NCBI GenBank assembly: GCA_910588955.1 | Contig: CAJURQ010000048.1 | Coordinates: 1 to 12,997 of the forward strand | Direction of reading: 5' to 3' | From: an uncultured Lachnospiraceae bacterium | GTDB taxonomy: Bacteria; Bacillota; Clostridia; Lachnospirales; Lachnospiraceae | DNA length: 12,997 nt | Shown here: piece after piece, positions 7,433 to 12,997 of the stretch | Numbering within the stretch: the stretch's first letter is position 1 | Layout: the number at the start of each line of letters is the position of its first letter | Notes under the pieces: model-generated | Database searches by the model: none | What the model was told of the DNA's origin: nothing | The model's input: only the letters and a program-made list of their open reading frames with translations | Translations under genes and position numbers: made by a program

Positions 7433-7479
7433 GTTTACATAAAATATAGGATGAGATGTAATTGGTTTACATAACATAT
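7433..7479. promoter_or_regulatory. Direct repeats and dyad between tetR and its terminator, candidate operator
   Basis: GTTTACATAAAATAT (7433-7447) and GTTTACATAACATAT (7465-7479) are direct repeats with one mismatch, 32 bp apart (about three helical turns). ATGTAA (7456-7461) and TTACAT (7467-7472) form an inverted repeat with a 5-bp spacer that overlaps the second copy. Such dyads are typical of dimeric regulators, including TetR proteins, but binding here is inference. The block lies before the terminator, so it could also act on RNA. Confidence 0.45.
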
Positions 7480-7507
7480 TTGCAGACACTTTTTTCTAAA
7501 CACGTAG

Positions 7508-7544
7508 GGCGGAATGATAAGTTTTTTATCATTTCGCCTTTTTT
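7508..7544 (+). terminator. Strong rho-independent terminator of tfoX-tetR
   Basis: GGCGGAATGATAA (7508-7520) pairs with TTATCATTTCGCC (7526-7538) over 13 bp with one G-T wobble. The loop is 5 nt and six T residues follow. Confidence 0.93.
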
Positions 7545-7549
7545 GTAAA

Positions 7550-7578
7550 TTGGTAAAAACGGCAAGAGTGGGTATGAT
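7550..7578 (+). promoter_or_regulatory. Candidate promoter for the oleate hydratase gene
   Basis: TTGGTA (7550-7555) and TATGAT (7573-7578) are spaced by 17 bp, immediately after the terminator, giving a leader of about 60 nt before ATG 7648. Confidence 0.6.
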
Positions 7579-7647
7579 AGCTTTAGTAATCAAAAAGAGA
7601 ACAGCGGCGGAATGAAAAACGCCGGAAACAGGAAAGGTGGAACATAT

Positions 7648-9666
7648 ATGGCAAACAAAAAAAGTATCGGACTTGGCGTGGCGGCTGTTGCGGCAGCAGG
7701 AGCGGGCGCGGCGTTGGCGGCAAAAAACTTACAGAAAAAGGCGCATGTGGGATTGGAGTCGGGAGAGATGGCTGATGGCGCGTGTGACGAGGAAAAGGTG
7801 ACGGCAAAGAGCAGGCGGAAATACACGGAGTTAGACTACTGCAATACCGAGCTTGGACGGTACGATAAAAACAGCAAGGGCATTTATTACAGCAACGGCA
7901 ACTACGAGGCGTTCGCGACACCGAGAAAGCCTGAGGGGGTCGATGAGAAAAATGCTTACATCGTAGGCAGCGGTCTCGCGTCTTTGGCGGCGGCATGTTT
8001 CCTTGTCCGCGACGGACAGATGCCCGGCAGCCATATCCATATTTTAGAGTCAATGGACATTGCGGGCGGCGCCTGCGACGGCATCAACGACCCCAACAGA
8101 GGTTATGTGATGCGCGGCGGCAGAGAGATGGAAAACCATTTCGAGTGCCTGTGGGATTTGTTCCGCAGCATTCCTTCCATCGAGACGCCGGGCGTGTCGG
8201 TGCTTGACGAGTATTACTGGCTGAACAAAGAGGATCCGAACTATTCCCTCTGCCGTGCAACGATAAACCGGGGGCAGGACGCCCACACGGACGGCAAATT
8301 CAATCTGAGCCAGAAGGGCTGCATGGAGATTATGAAGCTCTTTATGACGAAGGACGAGGACCTCTACGACAAGACCATCGAGGACGTGTTCGACGAGGAA
8401 GTGTTTGATTCCACGTTCTGGCTGTACTGGCGCACCATGTTTGCTTTCGAGAATTGGCACAGCGCGTTGGAGATGAAGCTGTACTTCCAGCGGTTTATCC
8501 ATCATATCGCGGGACTGCCGGATTTCAGCGCGTTGAAATTTACGAAATATAACCAGTATGAATCCTTGATTCTGCCCATGCAGAAGTATCTGGAGGCAGC
8601 GGGGGTTGACTTCCAGTTCAACACCGAAGTGACCAACGTCATCTTCGGGTTCGAGGGAGATAAAAAGATAGCAAAGGCGATCGAGTGCAAGGTGAAGGGT
8701 GTGGAGAAAGGTATTATGTTAACCGAGAACGACCTTGTATTCGTGACCAACGGAAGCTGCACCGAGGGAACCATCTACGGCGACCAGAACCATGCGCCCA
8801 ACGGGGATGCAGAGGTGCGCACAAGCGGCTGCTGGAGCCTCTGGAAAAATATTGCGAAGCAGGATCCTTCCTTCGGACGTCCTGAGAAGTTCTGCTCCGA
8901 CGTGGCGAAGACAAACTGGGAGTCCGCTACCGTCACCACACTGGATGATAAGATTCTCCCTTATATCGAGGCGATCTGCAAGCGCGACCCGAGAAGCGGC
9001 AAGGTGGTGACCGGCGGCATTGTGAGCTGCCAGGATTCCTCATGGCTCTTAAGCTGGACCATCAACAGACAGGGACAGTTTAAAGAGCAGGATAAGAAGA
9101 AAGTCTGTGTCTGGGTGTACGGTCTGTTCACCGACGTGGAAGGCGATTATGTGAAAAAGCCCATGAAAGACTGTACCGGCAAGGAGATTACGCAGGAGTG
9201 GCTCTACCATCTGGGTGTGCCCGTGGAAGAGATTGATGAGCTTGCCGAGAAGAGCGCAGTCTGCGTACCGACCATGATGCCTTACATCACCGCATTCTTC
9301 ATGCCGAGAACAGCGGGCGACAGACCTGACGTGATTCCCGACGGCTGCGTGAATTTCGCATTCCTCGGTCAGTTTGCGCAGACCCCGAGAGACACCGTGT
9401 TCACCACAGAGTATTCCGTCAGAACCGCTATGGAAGCCGTTTACGGGCTGCTTGGCGTGGACAGAGGCGTGCCGGAAGTGTGGGGCAGCGTTTACGATAT
9501 CAGAGAGCTTCTTTCCAGCACCGTGAAGCTGATGGACGGCAAGTCCCCGCTTGAGATCAATCTGGGACCGCTCAATCCGATGAAGAAACTGCTGCTCAAA
9601 CTGGTGAAGGGCACGGTGGTTGAGAAAGCGATGCGAGATCAGGGCGTTTTAAAGGAATGGATGTAA
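7648..9666 (+). CDS. ohyA: Oleate hydratase (MCRA family) with N-terminal hydrophobic extension
   Basis: This is a 672-residue FAD-dependent fatty acid hydratase (myosin-cross-reactive antigen family), which adds water to the cis-9 double bond of oleate or linoleate to give 10-hydroxy fatty acids. The core starts near residue 80 with YYSNGNYEAFATPRKPEGVD. The FAD dinucleotide motif is GSGLASLAAA (107-116). RGGREME (156-162) contains E160, which corresponds to the conserved catalytic glutamate of the family. The C-terminal FAD-contact region contains QFAQTPRDTVFTTEYS. ATG 7648 is chosen over ATG 7612 because AAAGGTGG (7633-7640) precedes it. About 80 residues precede the core, including a Gly/Ala-rich hydrophobic stretch (about 6-25), which many homologues lack. 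The gene is monocistronic, between its own promoter and a trailing hairpin. A role in unsaturated fatty acid tolerance is known for relatives and inferred here. Confidence 0.96.
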   Translation: MANKKSIGLGVAAVAAAGAGAALAAKNLQKKAHVGLESGEMADGACDEEKVTAKSRRKYTELDYCNTELGRYDKNSKGIYYSNGNYEAFATPRKPEGVDEKNAYIVGSGLASLAAACFLVRDGQMPGSHIHILESMDIAGGACDGINDPNRGYVMRGGREMENHFECLWDLFRSIPSIETPGVSVLDEYYWLNKEDPNYSLCRATINRGQDAHTDGKFNLSQKGCMEIMKLFMTKDEDLYDKTIEDVFDEEVFDSTFWLYWRTMFAFENWHSALEMKLYFQRFIHHIAGLPDFSALKFTKYNQYESLILPMQKYLEAAGVDFQFNTEVTNVIFGFEGDKKIAKAIECKVKGVEKGIMLTENDLVFVTNGSCTEGTIYGDQNHAPNGDAEVRTSGCWSLWKNIAKQDPSFGRPEKFCSDVAKTNWESATVTTLDDKILPYIEAICKRDPRSGKVVTGGIVSCQDSSWLLSWTINRQGQFKEQDKKKVCVWVYGLFTDVEGDYVKKPMKDCTGKEITQEWLYHLGVPVEEIDELAEKSAVCVPTMMPYITAFFMPRTAGDRPDVIPDGCVNFAFLGQFAQTPRDTVFTTEYSVRTAMEAVYGLLGVDRGVPEVWGSVYDIRELLSSTVKLMDGKSPLEINLGPLNPMKKLLLKLVKGTVVEKAMRDQGVLKEWM

Positions 9667-9705
9667 AACTATACTATAATAGGAGAGTTTTTGCAAAAAG
9701 AATGG

Positions 9706-9735
9706 AAACAGGCGGCGCGGTTACGCTGCCTGTTT
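9706..9735 (+). terminator. Hairpin downstream of ohyA, probable terminator
   Basis: AAACAGGCGGCG (9706-9717) pairs with CGCTGCCTGTTT (9724-9735) over 12 bp with one G-T wobble and a 6-nt loop. The stem ends in TTT followed by CGCTTTAT, so the T tract is poor. It starts 39 nt after the ohyA stop. Confidence 0.65.
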
Positions 9736-9809
9736 CGCTTTATATGGCTTATTTTCTGTTGAGGAAAATGCACTTGAATCGCTCGGACTGCGGTCGCTGT
9801 TATTTACTT

Positions 9810-9890
9810 TTGCAAGGGTGCAATAAAAATATAGATAATATATTAGCTAAAACTTGTATTTTAGACAAAATGGGATAAAATATTATCTAT
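9810..9890 (+). promoter_or_regulatory. hipB-like promoter region with nested inverted repeats (candidate autoregulatory operator)
   Basis: A perfect 11-bp inverted repeat, ATAGATAATAT (9831-9841) and ATATTATCTAT (9880-9890), brackets a second, inner inverted repeat, CTAAAA (9847-9852) and TTTTAG (9859-9864). Two promoter candidates overlap them: TTGCAA (9810-9815) with GATAAT (9834-9839) at 18 bp, and TTGTAT (9854-9859) with TAAAAT (9876-9881) at 16 bp. The right outer arm runs into the start codon. HipB-type antitoxins repress their own operon, and their Escherichia coli operator also has TATC/GATA half-sites, so autoregulation is likely but inferred. Confidence 0.6.
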
Positions 9891-10176
9891 GAATATTGAG
9901 TATTCCTTTCTGTCAAAGACACCGGGAGAGATACAGGAGATGATAGCAGGGCGTTTGCGGACAATCCGCAGAAAGCGCAATATTTCACAGAAAAAACTGA
10001 GCGAGTTATCGGGAGTAAGCTTGGGTTCTGTGAAGCGGTTTGAGCAAAGCGGCGAAATCTCCTTTCTTTCCCTGATTAAAATTGCATACGCGCTGGGACT
10101 GGATGGCGAGCTGGAGCATTTGTTTGAGGAGACGCCGCCGTTGTCGATAGAGGAGATACTTTGTGGACAGAGTTGA
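9889..10176 (+). CDS. XRE-family helix-turn-helix protein, HipB-like antitoxin
   Basis: This 95-residue protein has an XRE/Cro-type DNA-binding domain over residues 21-77: GRLRTIRRKRNISQKKLSEL (21-40), SGVSLGSVKRFEQSGE (41-56), then the SLIKIAYALGL helix. It matches the small partner of HipA-type Ser/Thr kinase toxins, which neutralizes the toxin and represses the operon. The assignment rests on context: the hipA remnant starts at GTG 10163, overlapping this gene by 14 bp as in intact hipBA pairs. No ribosome binding site precedes ATG 9889. If the TAAAAT at 9876 is the -10 element, the message would be almost leaderless. With its toxin destroyed, the protein is an orphan that may persist as a repressor. 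Function beyond DNA binding is uncertain. Confidence 0.85.
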   Translation: MNIEYSFLSKTPGEIQEMIAGRLRTIRRKRNISQKKLSELSGVSLGSVKRFEQSGEISFLSLIKIAYALGLDGELEHLFEETPPLSIEEILCGQS

Positions 10177-10706
10177 ACATTTGGACGTGTTTTACCATAA
10201 GAGGAAAGTCGGCACCCTGAACAGGCTTGCCATTGTGGGGGATTCCGGGATGGGCGCGCTTTCCTATCGCCCGGCGATTCCTTTGCATGAGGATGTTTAG
10301 GTCGTGGAGCTGGATCGGATTGCCGGAGAGTGTGAGAAATTACTTAAGACAGAATATACAGAGGATTTAGACCAGCTGTTTCGGCTGGGCGGGTCTTCTG
10401 GGGGAGTGCACCCCAAGATATTGACGGAAATAGGCGTGCGGTATTGAAATGGCGGAGACAAGACTGTTTCCGTCGGAGAGATGTGCAGGTTTCTTTGGCA
10501 CGAAACGTTTCGACCGCAGGAAGAATGCTGATGGCAGGAGCGTAAAATCCATACATGCGACTACGGTTAACGGAAACGGGGTGAATCCGGGGATGGAGGA
10601 TATTCTGGCGGTAGCGGAGCAGACTGGAATCGGGAAGGCTTAGGCGGGAAAGATTGCGCGGGAAGTCAGGGATTGTGTGTGGGAGATGCTGGCACATTAT
10701 CTGTGA
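10163..10706 (+). pseudogene. hipA: Decayed HipA-type kinase toxin with several internal deletions and stops
   Basis: Fragments recognisable as HipA lie in order. The N-terminal DVFYHKRKVGTL is fused directly to NRLAIVGDSGMGALSYRP, then an in-frame TAG (10298-10300) is followed by LDQLFRLGGSSGGVHPKI. The frame then changes near 10430, giving GIEMAETRLFPSERCAGFFG and TKRFDRR. Next comes HATTVNGNGVNPGMEDILAV, then a TAG (10641-10643) and the last piece AGKIAREVRDCVWEMLAHYL ending at TGA 10704-10706. Intact family members are roughly 400 residues, while about 180 codons remain. Missing segments lie after VGTL, after HPKILTEI, and between KRFDRR and HATTVNG. The last two would hold the ATP-binding lysine and the catalytic loop, so no kinase can be made. 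It overlaps the upstream HipB-like gene by 14 bp. I compared the fragments with family features from memory, not by alignment. Confidence 0.88.
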
Positions 10707-10738
10707 GGGAAACATTTTTTGAAGCGGAAGAGGAGCGT

Positions 10739-11737
10739 ATGAGAAAATCAAGTAATATTATTTGGAGTTGTATTTTAACGGTTCTATTTTTATGTTTGAC
10801 CGGATGCGCAAAAGAGAGTGATACGATGATTGATAATCAGCAAATCGAAATGCCGCTATCAGAAGACTCTCCCAAAATGGAGGAATCATCAACGGAGGAT
10901 GCTTTACAGGAGGAGGTCATAGAAATAGAGGAAAGTCCTGCGGATGAGGTGCAGGAATTAATGGTGGAGCCGGTGATGGAAGATGTGGATTGGTCAGATT
11001 ATTTTGACGGAATAAATGGCGCTGCCGTTATTTATGAGCCGATCGAAAACTGCTATCAGATATATAATCAGGAATTGGCGTGTACAAGGCGTTCTCCCTG
11101 TTCAACCTTTAAGATTATTACCTCTTTGATTGCGCTGGAAAACGGTATCATTAAGACGGACGATTCTACCCATACATGGAGTGGGGAGATATTCTGGAAT
11201 GAGGAGTGGAACAGGGATATTGATTTTCCTGAGGCATTCCGCGCTTCATGTGTCTGGTATTTTCGGGAGATTATCGATGAAATCGGAAAAGATACGATGC
11301 AGGAAAAACTAGACGAACTTGTATATGGAAATTGTGATATTTCTGATTGGGAAGGATGGCTAAATACAAATAATAACAACCCGGTTCTGACAGGCTTCTG
11401 GATTGAATCCTCTCTGCTGATTTCGCCCAAAGAACAGGTGGAAGTGATGGAACGCATTTTTGGCGGTGATACAGCATATTCAGAAACAACACGGGAGCAG
11501 TTAATGCAGGTTATGCTGTTATCAGAGCAGAGTAACGCAGACATTTCCATTTATGGGAAAACGGGAATGGGCAAGGCGCAGGGGGTTGTTGTCGATTCAT
11601 GGTATACGGGTTTTGCAGATACCGCCGATCAAAGGATTTACTTTTGTGTGTATTTAGGTGAGACGGATGATAAAAATGTGTCCAGCGCTAAGGCGAGAGA
11701 AATAGCGGTGGATATCGTTGCGGATTATTTGTTATAG
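10739..11737 (+). CDS. Class D beta-lactamase (OXA-like), predicted lipoprotein
   Basis: This 332-residue serine beta-lactamase homologue carries the full class D motif set: STFK (122-125, S122 nucleophile and K125 the residue carboxylated in the family), SCV (170-172), YGN (196-198), W221 in the position of the active-site tryptophan, KTG (274-276) and WYTG (288-291). The N terminus is a lipoprotein signal (hydrophobic residues 5-20, lipobox LTGC with C23). A Glu-rich stalk (about 27-85) then holds the enzyme on the outer face of the membrane, as in some Gram-positive class D enzymes. ATG 10739 is preferred over the upstream in-frame TTG 10673, which lies inside the hipA remnant. GGAAGAGGAG precedes it. 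A BlaR1-type sensor is excluded because there is no membrane protease domain. Drug spectrum cannot be told from the sequence. The gene ends inside the convergent neighbour. Confidence 0.93.
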   Translation: MRKSSNIIWSCILTVLFLCLTGCAKESDTMIDNQQIEMPLSEDSPKMEESSTEDALQEEVIEIEESPADEVQELMVEPVMEDVDWSDYFDGINGAAVIYEPIENCYQIYNQELACTRRSPCSTFKIITSLIALENGIIKTDDSTHTWSGEIFWNEEWNRDIDFPEAFRASCVWYFREIIDEIGKDTMQEKLDELVYGNCDISDWEGWLNTNNNNPVLTGFWIESSLLISPKEQVEVMERIFGGDTAYSETTREQLMQVMLLSEQSNADISIYGKTGMGKAQGVVVDSWYTGFADTADQRIYFCVYLGETDDKNVSSAKAREIAVDIVADYLL

Positions 11738-12333
11738 GGCATTTGGATGATTTCCAGCATCGCCGCAATGTCCTCTGCCGCCATCGTCACTTTTGACTTT
11801 TCGATCAGGATGTTTCCTCCGGTCATAATGTAGGACGGCATGATCCGGATCCCCTCATAATAGAGTTCACTGTTTCGCAGTTTGTAGGTGGAAATGGCGG
11901 GAACCGCGTTTTTCTTTGACGCCTTTTTCGTAATCATGTTAAAAGCCTTCTTTGCCACATCACCCATAAGCATAATAACCTTTACGTTGGGAAATAAAGA
12001 AAGCTCCGCTTCCAGACAGGGCAGGCTGCTCTCGATGCTGTCCTTGTCAATGGTATAGTCTGACTTCGGTGTTTTTACGGCGTTTGTGATATAAATTCCC
12101 AGTTCCAATATGTCATGTATGGAAGTGACCTCTGCGCCTGCCATCTGAAATAGCGGAATCGTTGTATCCAGATAAGCGGCGTCGGCGGCTCCGTAAAAAT
12201 CCTGTGAGGGGTCGGAGGGGACGACCTCATTGATCATGATTGCCCTGACCGTGAGCGGGTCGATTTCAATATTGTTCAGATAGATGCCGGTTGCTATGCC
12301 TGATTTTGTTTCAAGTTCTTTTTTTATATTCAT
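11725..12333 (-). CDS. Uracil-DNA glycosylase superfamily-like protein
   Basis: This 202-residue protein resembles clostridial proteins annotated as uracil-DNA-glycosylase family. VRAIMINEVVPSDPSQDFYG (29-48) occupies the place of the first active-site motif. IYITNAVKTPK (80-90) resembles the ITNVVKCRPP stretch of family 4 enzymes. NVKVIMLMGDVAKKAF (116-131) matches the core strand-helix of the fold. The usual HP[S/A] motif near the C terminus is replaced by IMPSYIMTGGN (164-174), and the four Fe-S cysteines of family 4 are absent (only C106), so activity on uracil in DNA is not assured. ATG 12333 has AAGGAG 9 nt upstream on the minus strand. Its 3' end overlaps the convergent beta-lactamase gene by 13 bp, with no terminator visible between. 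A promoter with an overlapping dyad lies upstream. The family assignment is by motif memory. Confidence 0.75.
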   Translation of the reverse strand: MNIKKELETKSGIATGIYLNNIEIDPLTVRAIMINEVVPSDPSQDFYGAADAAYLDTTIPLFQMAGAEVTSIHDILELGIYITNAVKTPKSDYTIDKDSIESSLPCLEAELSLFPNVKVIMLMGDVAKKAFNMITKKASKKNAVPAISTYKLRNSELYYEGIRIMPSYIMTGGNILIEKSKVTMAAEDIAAMLEIIQMPYNK

Positions 12334-12371
12334 ATCTCCATGCTCCTTTTTGCAGTCTGACTGCTAATAGG

Positions 12372-12402
12372 ATAACACAAAAAAGGTGACATCTTGTGTC
12401 AA
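12372..12402 (-). promoter_or_regulatory. Candidate promoter of the UDG-like gene with a TGACA-N5-TGTCA dyad
   Basis: On the minus strand TTGACA (complement of 12397-12402) is a consensus -35 element, with TGTTAT (complement of 12372-12377) as a possible -10 at a long 19-bp spacing. The -35 overlaps a 5-bp inverted repeat, TGACA (12387-12391) and TGTCA (12397-12401). It could be an operator, though it does not resemble the Gram-positive LexA box (GAAC-N4-GTTC). Confidence 0.4.
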
Positions 12403-12568
12403 CTTTTGGCATTTTCTCTAAATTTAAGGTTTCATTGGGTAAGTATAGCACAGCTTGCTTGGCTTTTTTTATAAGATAAGATTTAGTGATAAATTTTGAA
12501 GAAAGAACAGAGAAGGGGAATCGGGAGATACTTTGATTTAACGAAAAGTAGAGAAGAAGTAAAGGCGA

Positions 12569-12988
12569 TTGGAGGAAATATGGGGCATTCATGCTATTCC
12601 GACACCGAATGCATTAGCGGGAAGTCAGTTTTTATATGAACATCCGGAGTCGCGAGCCGAAGATTTCATGTGGGCGAGGCAGAATAAAGAGGTAAATGGA
12701 ATTATCTGTATGATGGGTGGTGATGATTCCTACAGAGTGCTTCCATACATAGACTTAAATGTAATAAAAGATAATCCAAAAGTATTTATGGGATATTCAG
12801 ATATTACTTCATGGATGGCGGTCTTTGCCAAAGCCGGTATCAGAGCTTACTATGGTCCTAATTTATTAACGCCTATCGCCCAGCCTGTGGCATTAGATGC
12901 GGCAGGAATGTTTAAACATGCGGCAGGAATCATCGTTGGTCAATTAAGTCTGCAAATAAAAAGTCAAGCAGAAATTTGTGAACTTTGA
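12569..12988 (+). pseudogene. Broken S66 peptidase (MccF/LD-carboxypeptidase-like) gene
   Basis: The frame opened by TTG 12569 encodes 139 residues matching the N-terminal half of S66 serine peptidases, which cleave L,D-peptidoglycan bonds or inactivate microcin C-type compounds. Visible are GIHAIPTPNALAGSQFLYEH, the HPESRAEDFMWA stretch, GIICMMGGDDSYRVLPYID, FMGYSDIT with the predicted nucleophile serine, and YYGPNLLTPIAQPVALD. The first 30 or so residues expected before GIHAIP are absent, and an in-frame TAA lies at 12560-12562. After VALD the protein jumps to MFKHAAGIIVGQ, which looks like a late C-terminal segment. The domain carrying the other catalytic residues would therefore be missing. 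The remaining codons end at TGA 12986-12988. I read this as a remnant with 5' loss and internal deletion. A real short gene is unlikely because catalysis needs both domains. Confidence 0.78.
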
Positions 12989-12997
12989 AAATTTTAT

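Noticed and set aside
6827..7489. Minus-strand open frame of 220 codons opposite the TetR gene
   Set aside because: The plus strand encodes a clear TetR helix-turn-helix with good signals. The antisense product has no recognisable domain.
7612..7647. ATG 7612 as the oleate hydratase start
   Set aside because: There is no good ribosome binding site at suitable spacing, while AAAGGTGG precedes ATG 7648.
10673..10738. Upstream in-frame TTG start for the beta-lactamase
   Set aside because: It lies inside the hipA remnant and would put 22 polar residues ahead of an obvious lipoprotein signal peptide.
12455..12475. Possible terminator near AGCACAGCTTGCT followed by a T tract
   Set aside because: Only a 4-bp stem can form directly and it is separated from the T tract, so it is too weak to call.
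12484..12640. Stop-free frame reading FDLTKSREEVKAIGGN upstream of the S66 remnant
   Set aside because: It has no recognisable S66 N-terminal motif, and the frame differs from that of the conserved part, so I could not support it as the lost 5' end.

Overview
The window looks like a chromosomal accessory region of a gut-type Clostridia (Bacillota), most plausibly a Lachnospiraceae member. The evidence is indirect: strong AGGAGG-type ribosome binding sites, TTGNNN-17-TATAAT promoters, and a gene set common in that family (BspA-type repeat surface protein, large serine recombinase, KilA-N protein, ArAE-type exporter, oleate hydratase, lipoprotein class D beta-lactamase). No rRNA, tRNA or CRISPR array is visible.

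Layout. (1) 1-1010: the 3' part of a BspA-like (DUF285) surface protein gene. Its homology begins upstream of the only usable start and follows an in-frame stop. It ends at a clean terminator. (2) 1011-1576: AT-rich and mostly non-coding, then a possible 43-residue ORF and a hairpin. (3) 1587-4241: promoter, large serine recombinase, and a KilA-N domain protein with a perfect 30-bp palindrome inside its coding sequence. (4) 4244-6405: a membrane-anchored D-Ala-D-Ala carboxypeptidase homologue starting 2 nt after the KilA-N stop, then an ArAE-type exporter; base composition becomes visibly more GC-rich here. (5) 6424-7544: promoter, tfoX-like gene, TetR regulator, repeat/dyad region, strong terminator. 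(6) 7550-9735: promoter, oleate hydratase with an N-terminal hydrophobic extension, trailing hairpin. (7) 9810-10706: a hipB-like XRE regulator under nested inverted repeats, followed by the wreck of its hipA partner with several internal deletions and stop codons. (8) 10739-11737: a lipoprotein class D beta-lactamase. (9) 11725-12402, minus strand: a uracil-DNA-glycosylase-superfamily-like protein convergent with and overlapping the beta-lactamase gene, with a promoter/dyad upstream. (10) 12569-12988: a broken S66 (MccF/LD-carboxypeptidase-like) gene.

How the parts relate. Several genes concern the envelope and resistance: two serine acyl-enzyme proteins acting on peptidoglycan or beta-lactams, an exporter, and a fatty-acid hydratase that in other bacteria detoxifies unsaturated fatty acids. 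They are interleaved with mobile-element and toxin-antitoxin debris. Three genes (BspA-like, hipA, S66) are decayed, so this is a turnover region rather than one coherent island. I did not find a convincing new multi-gene system. The signals most worth testing are the in-frame palindrome in the KilA-N gene, the nested operators of the orphan hipB gene, and the repeats between tetR and ohyA.
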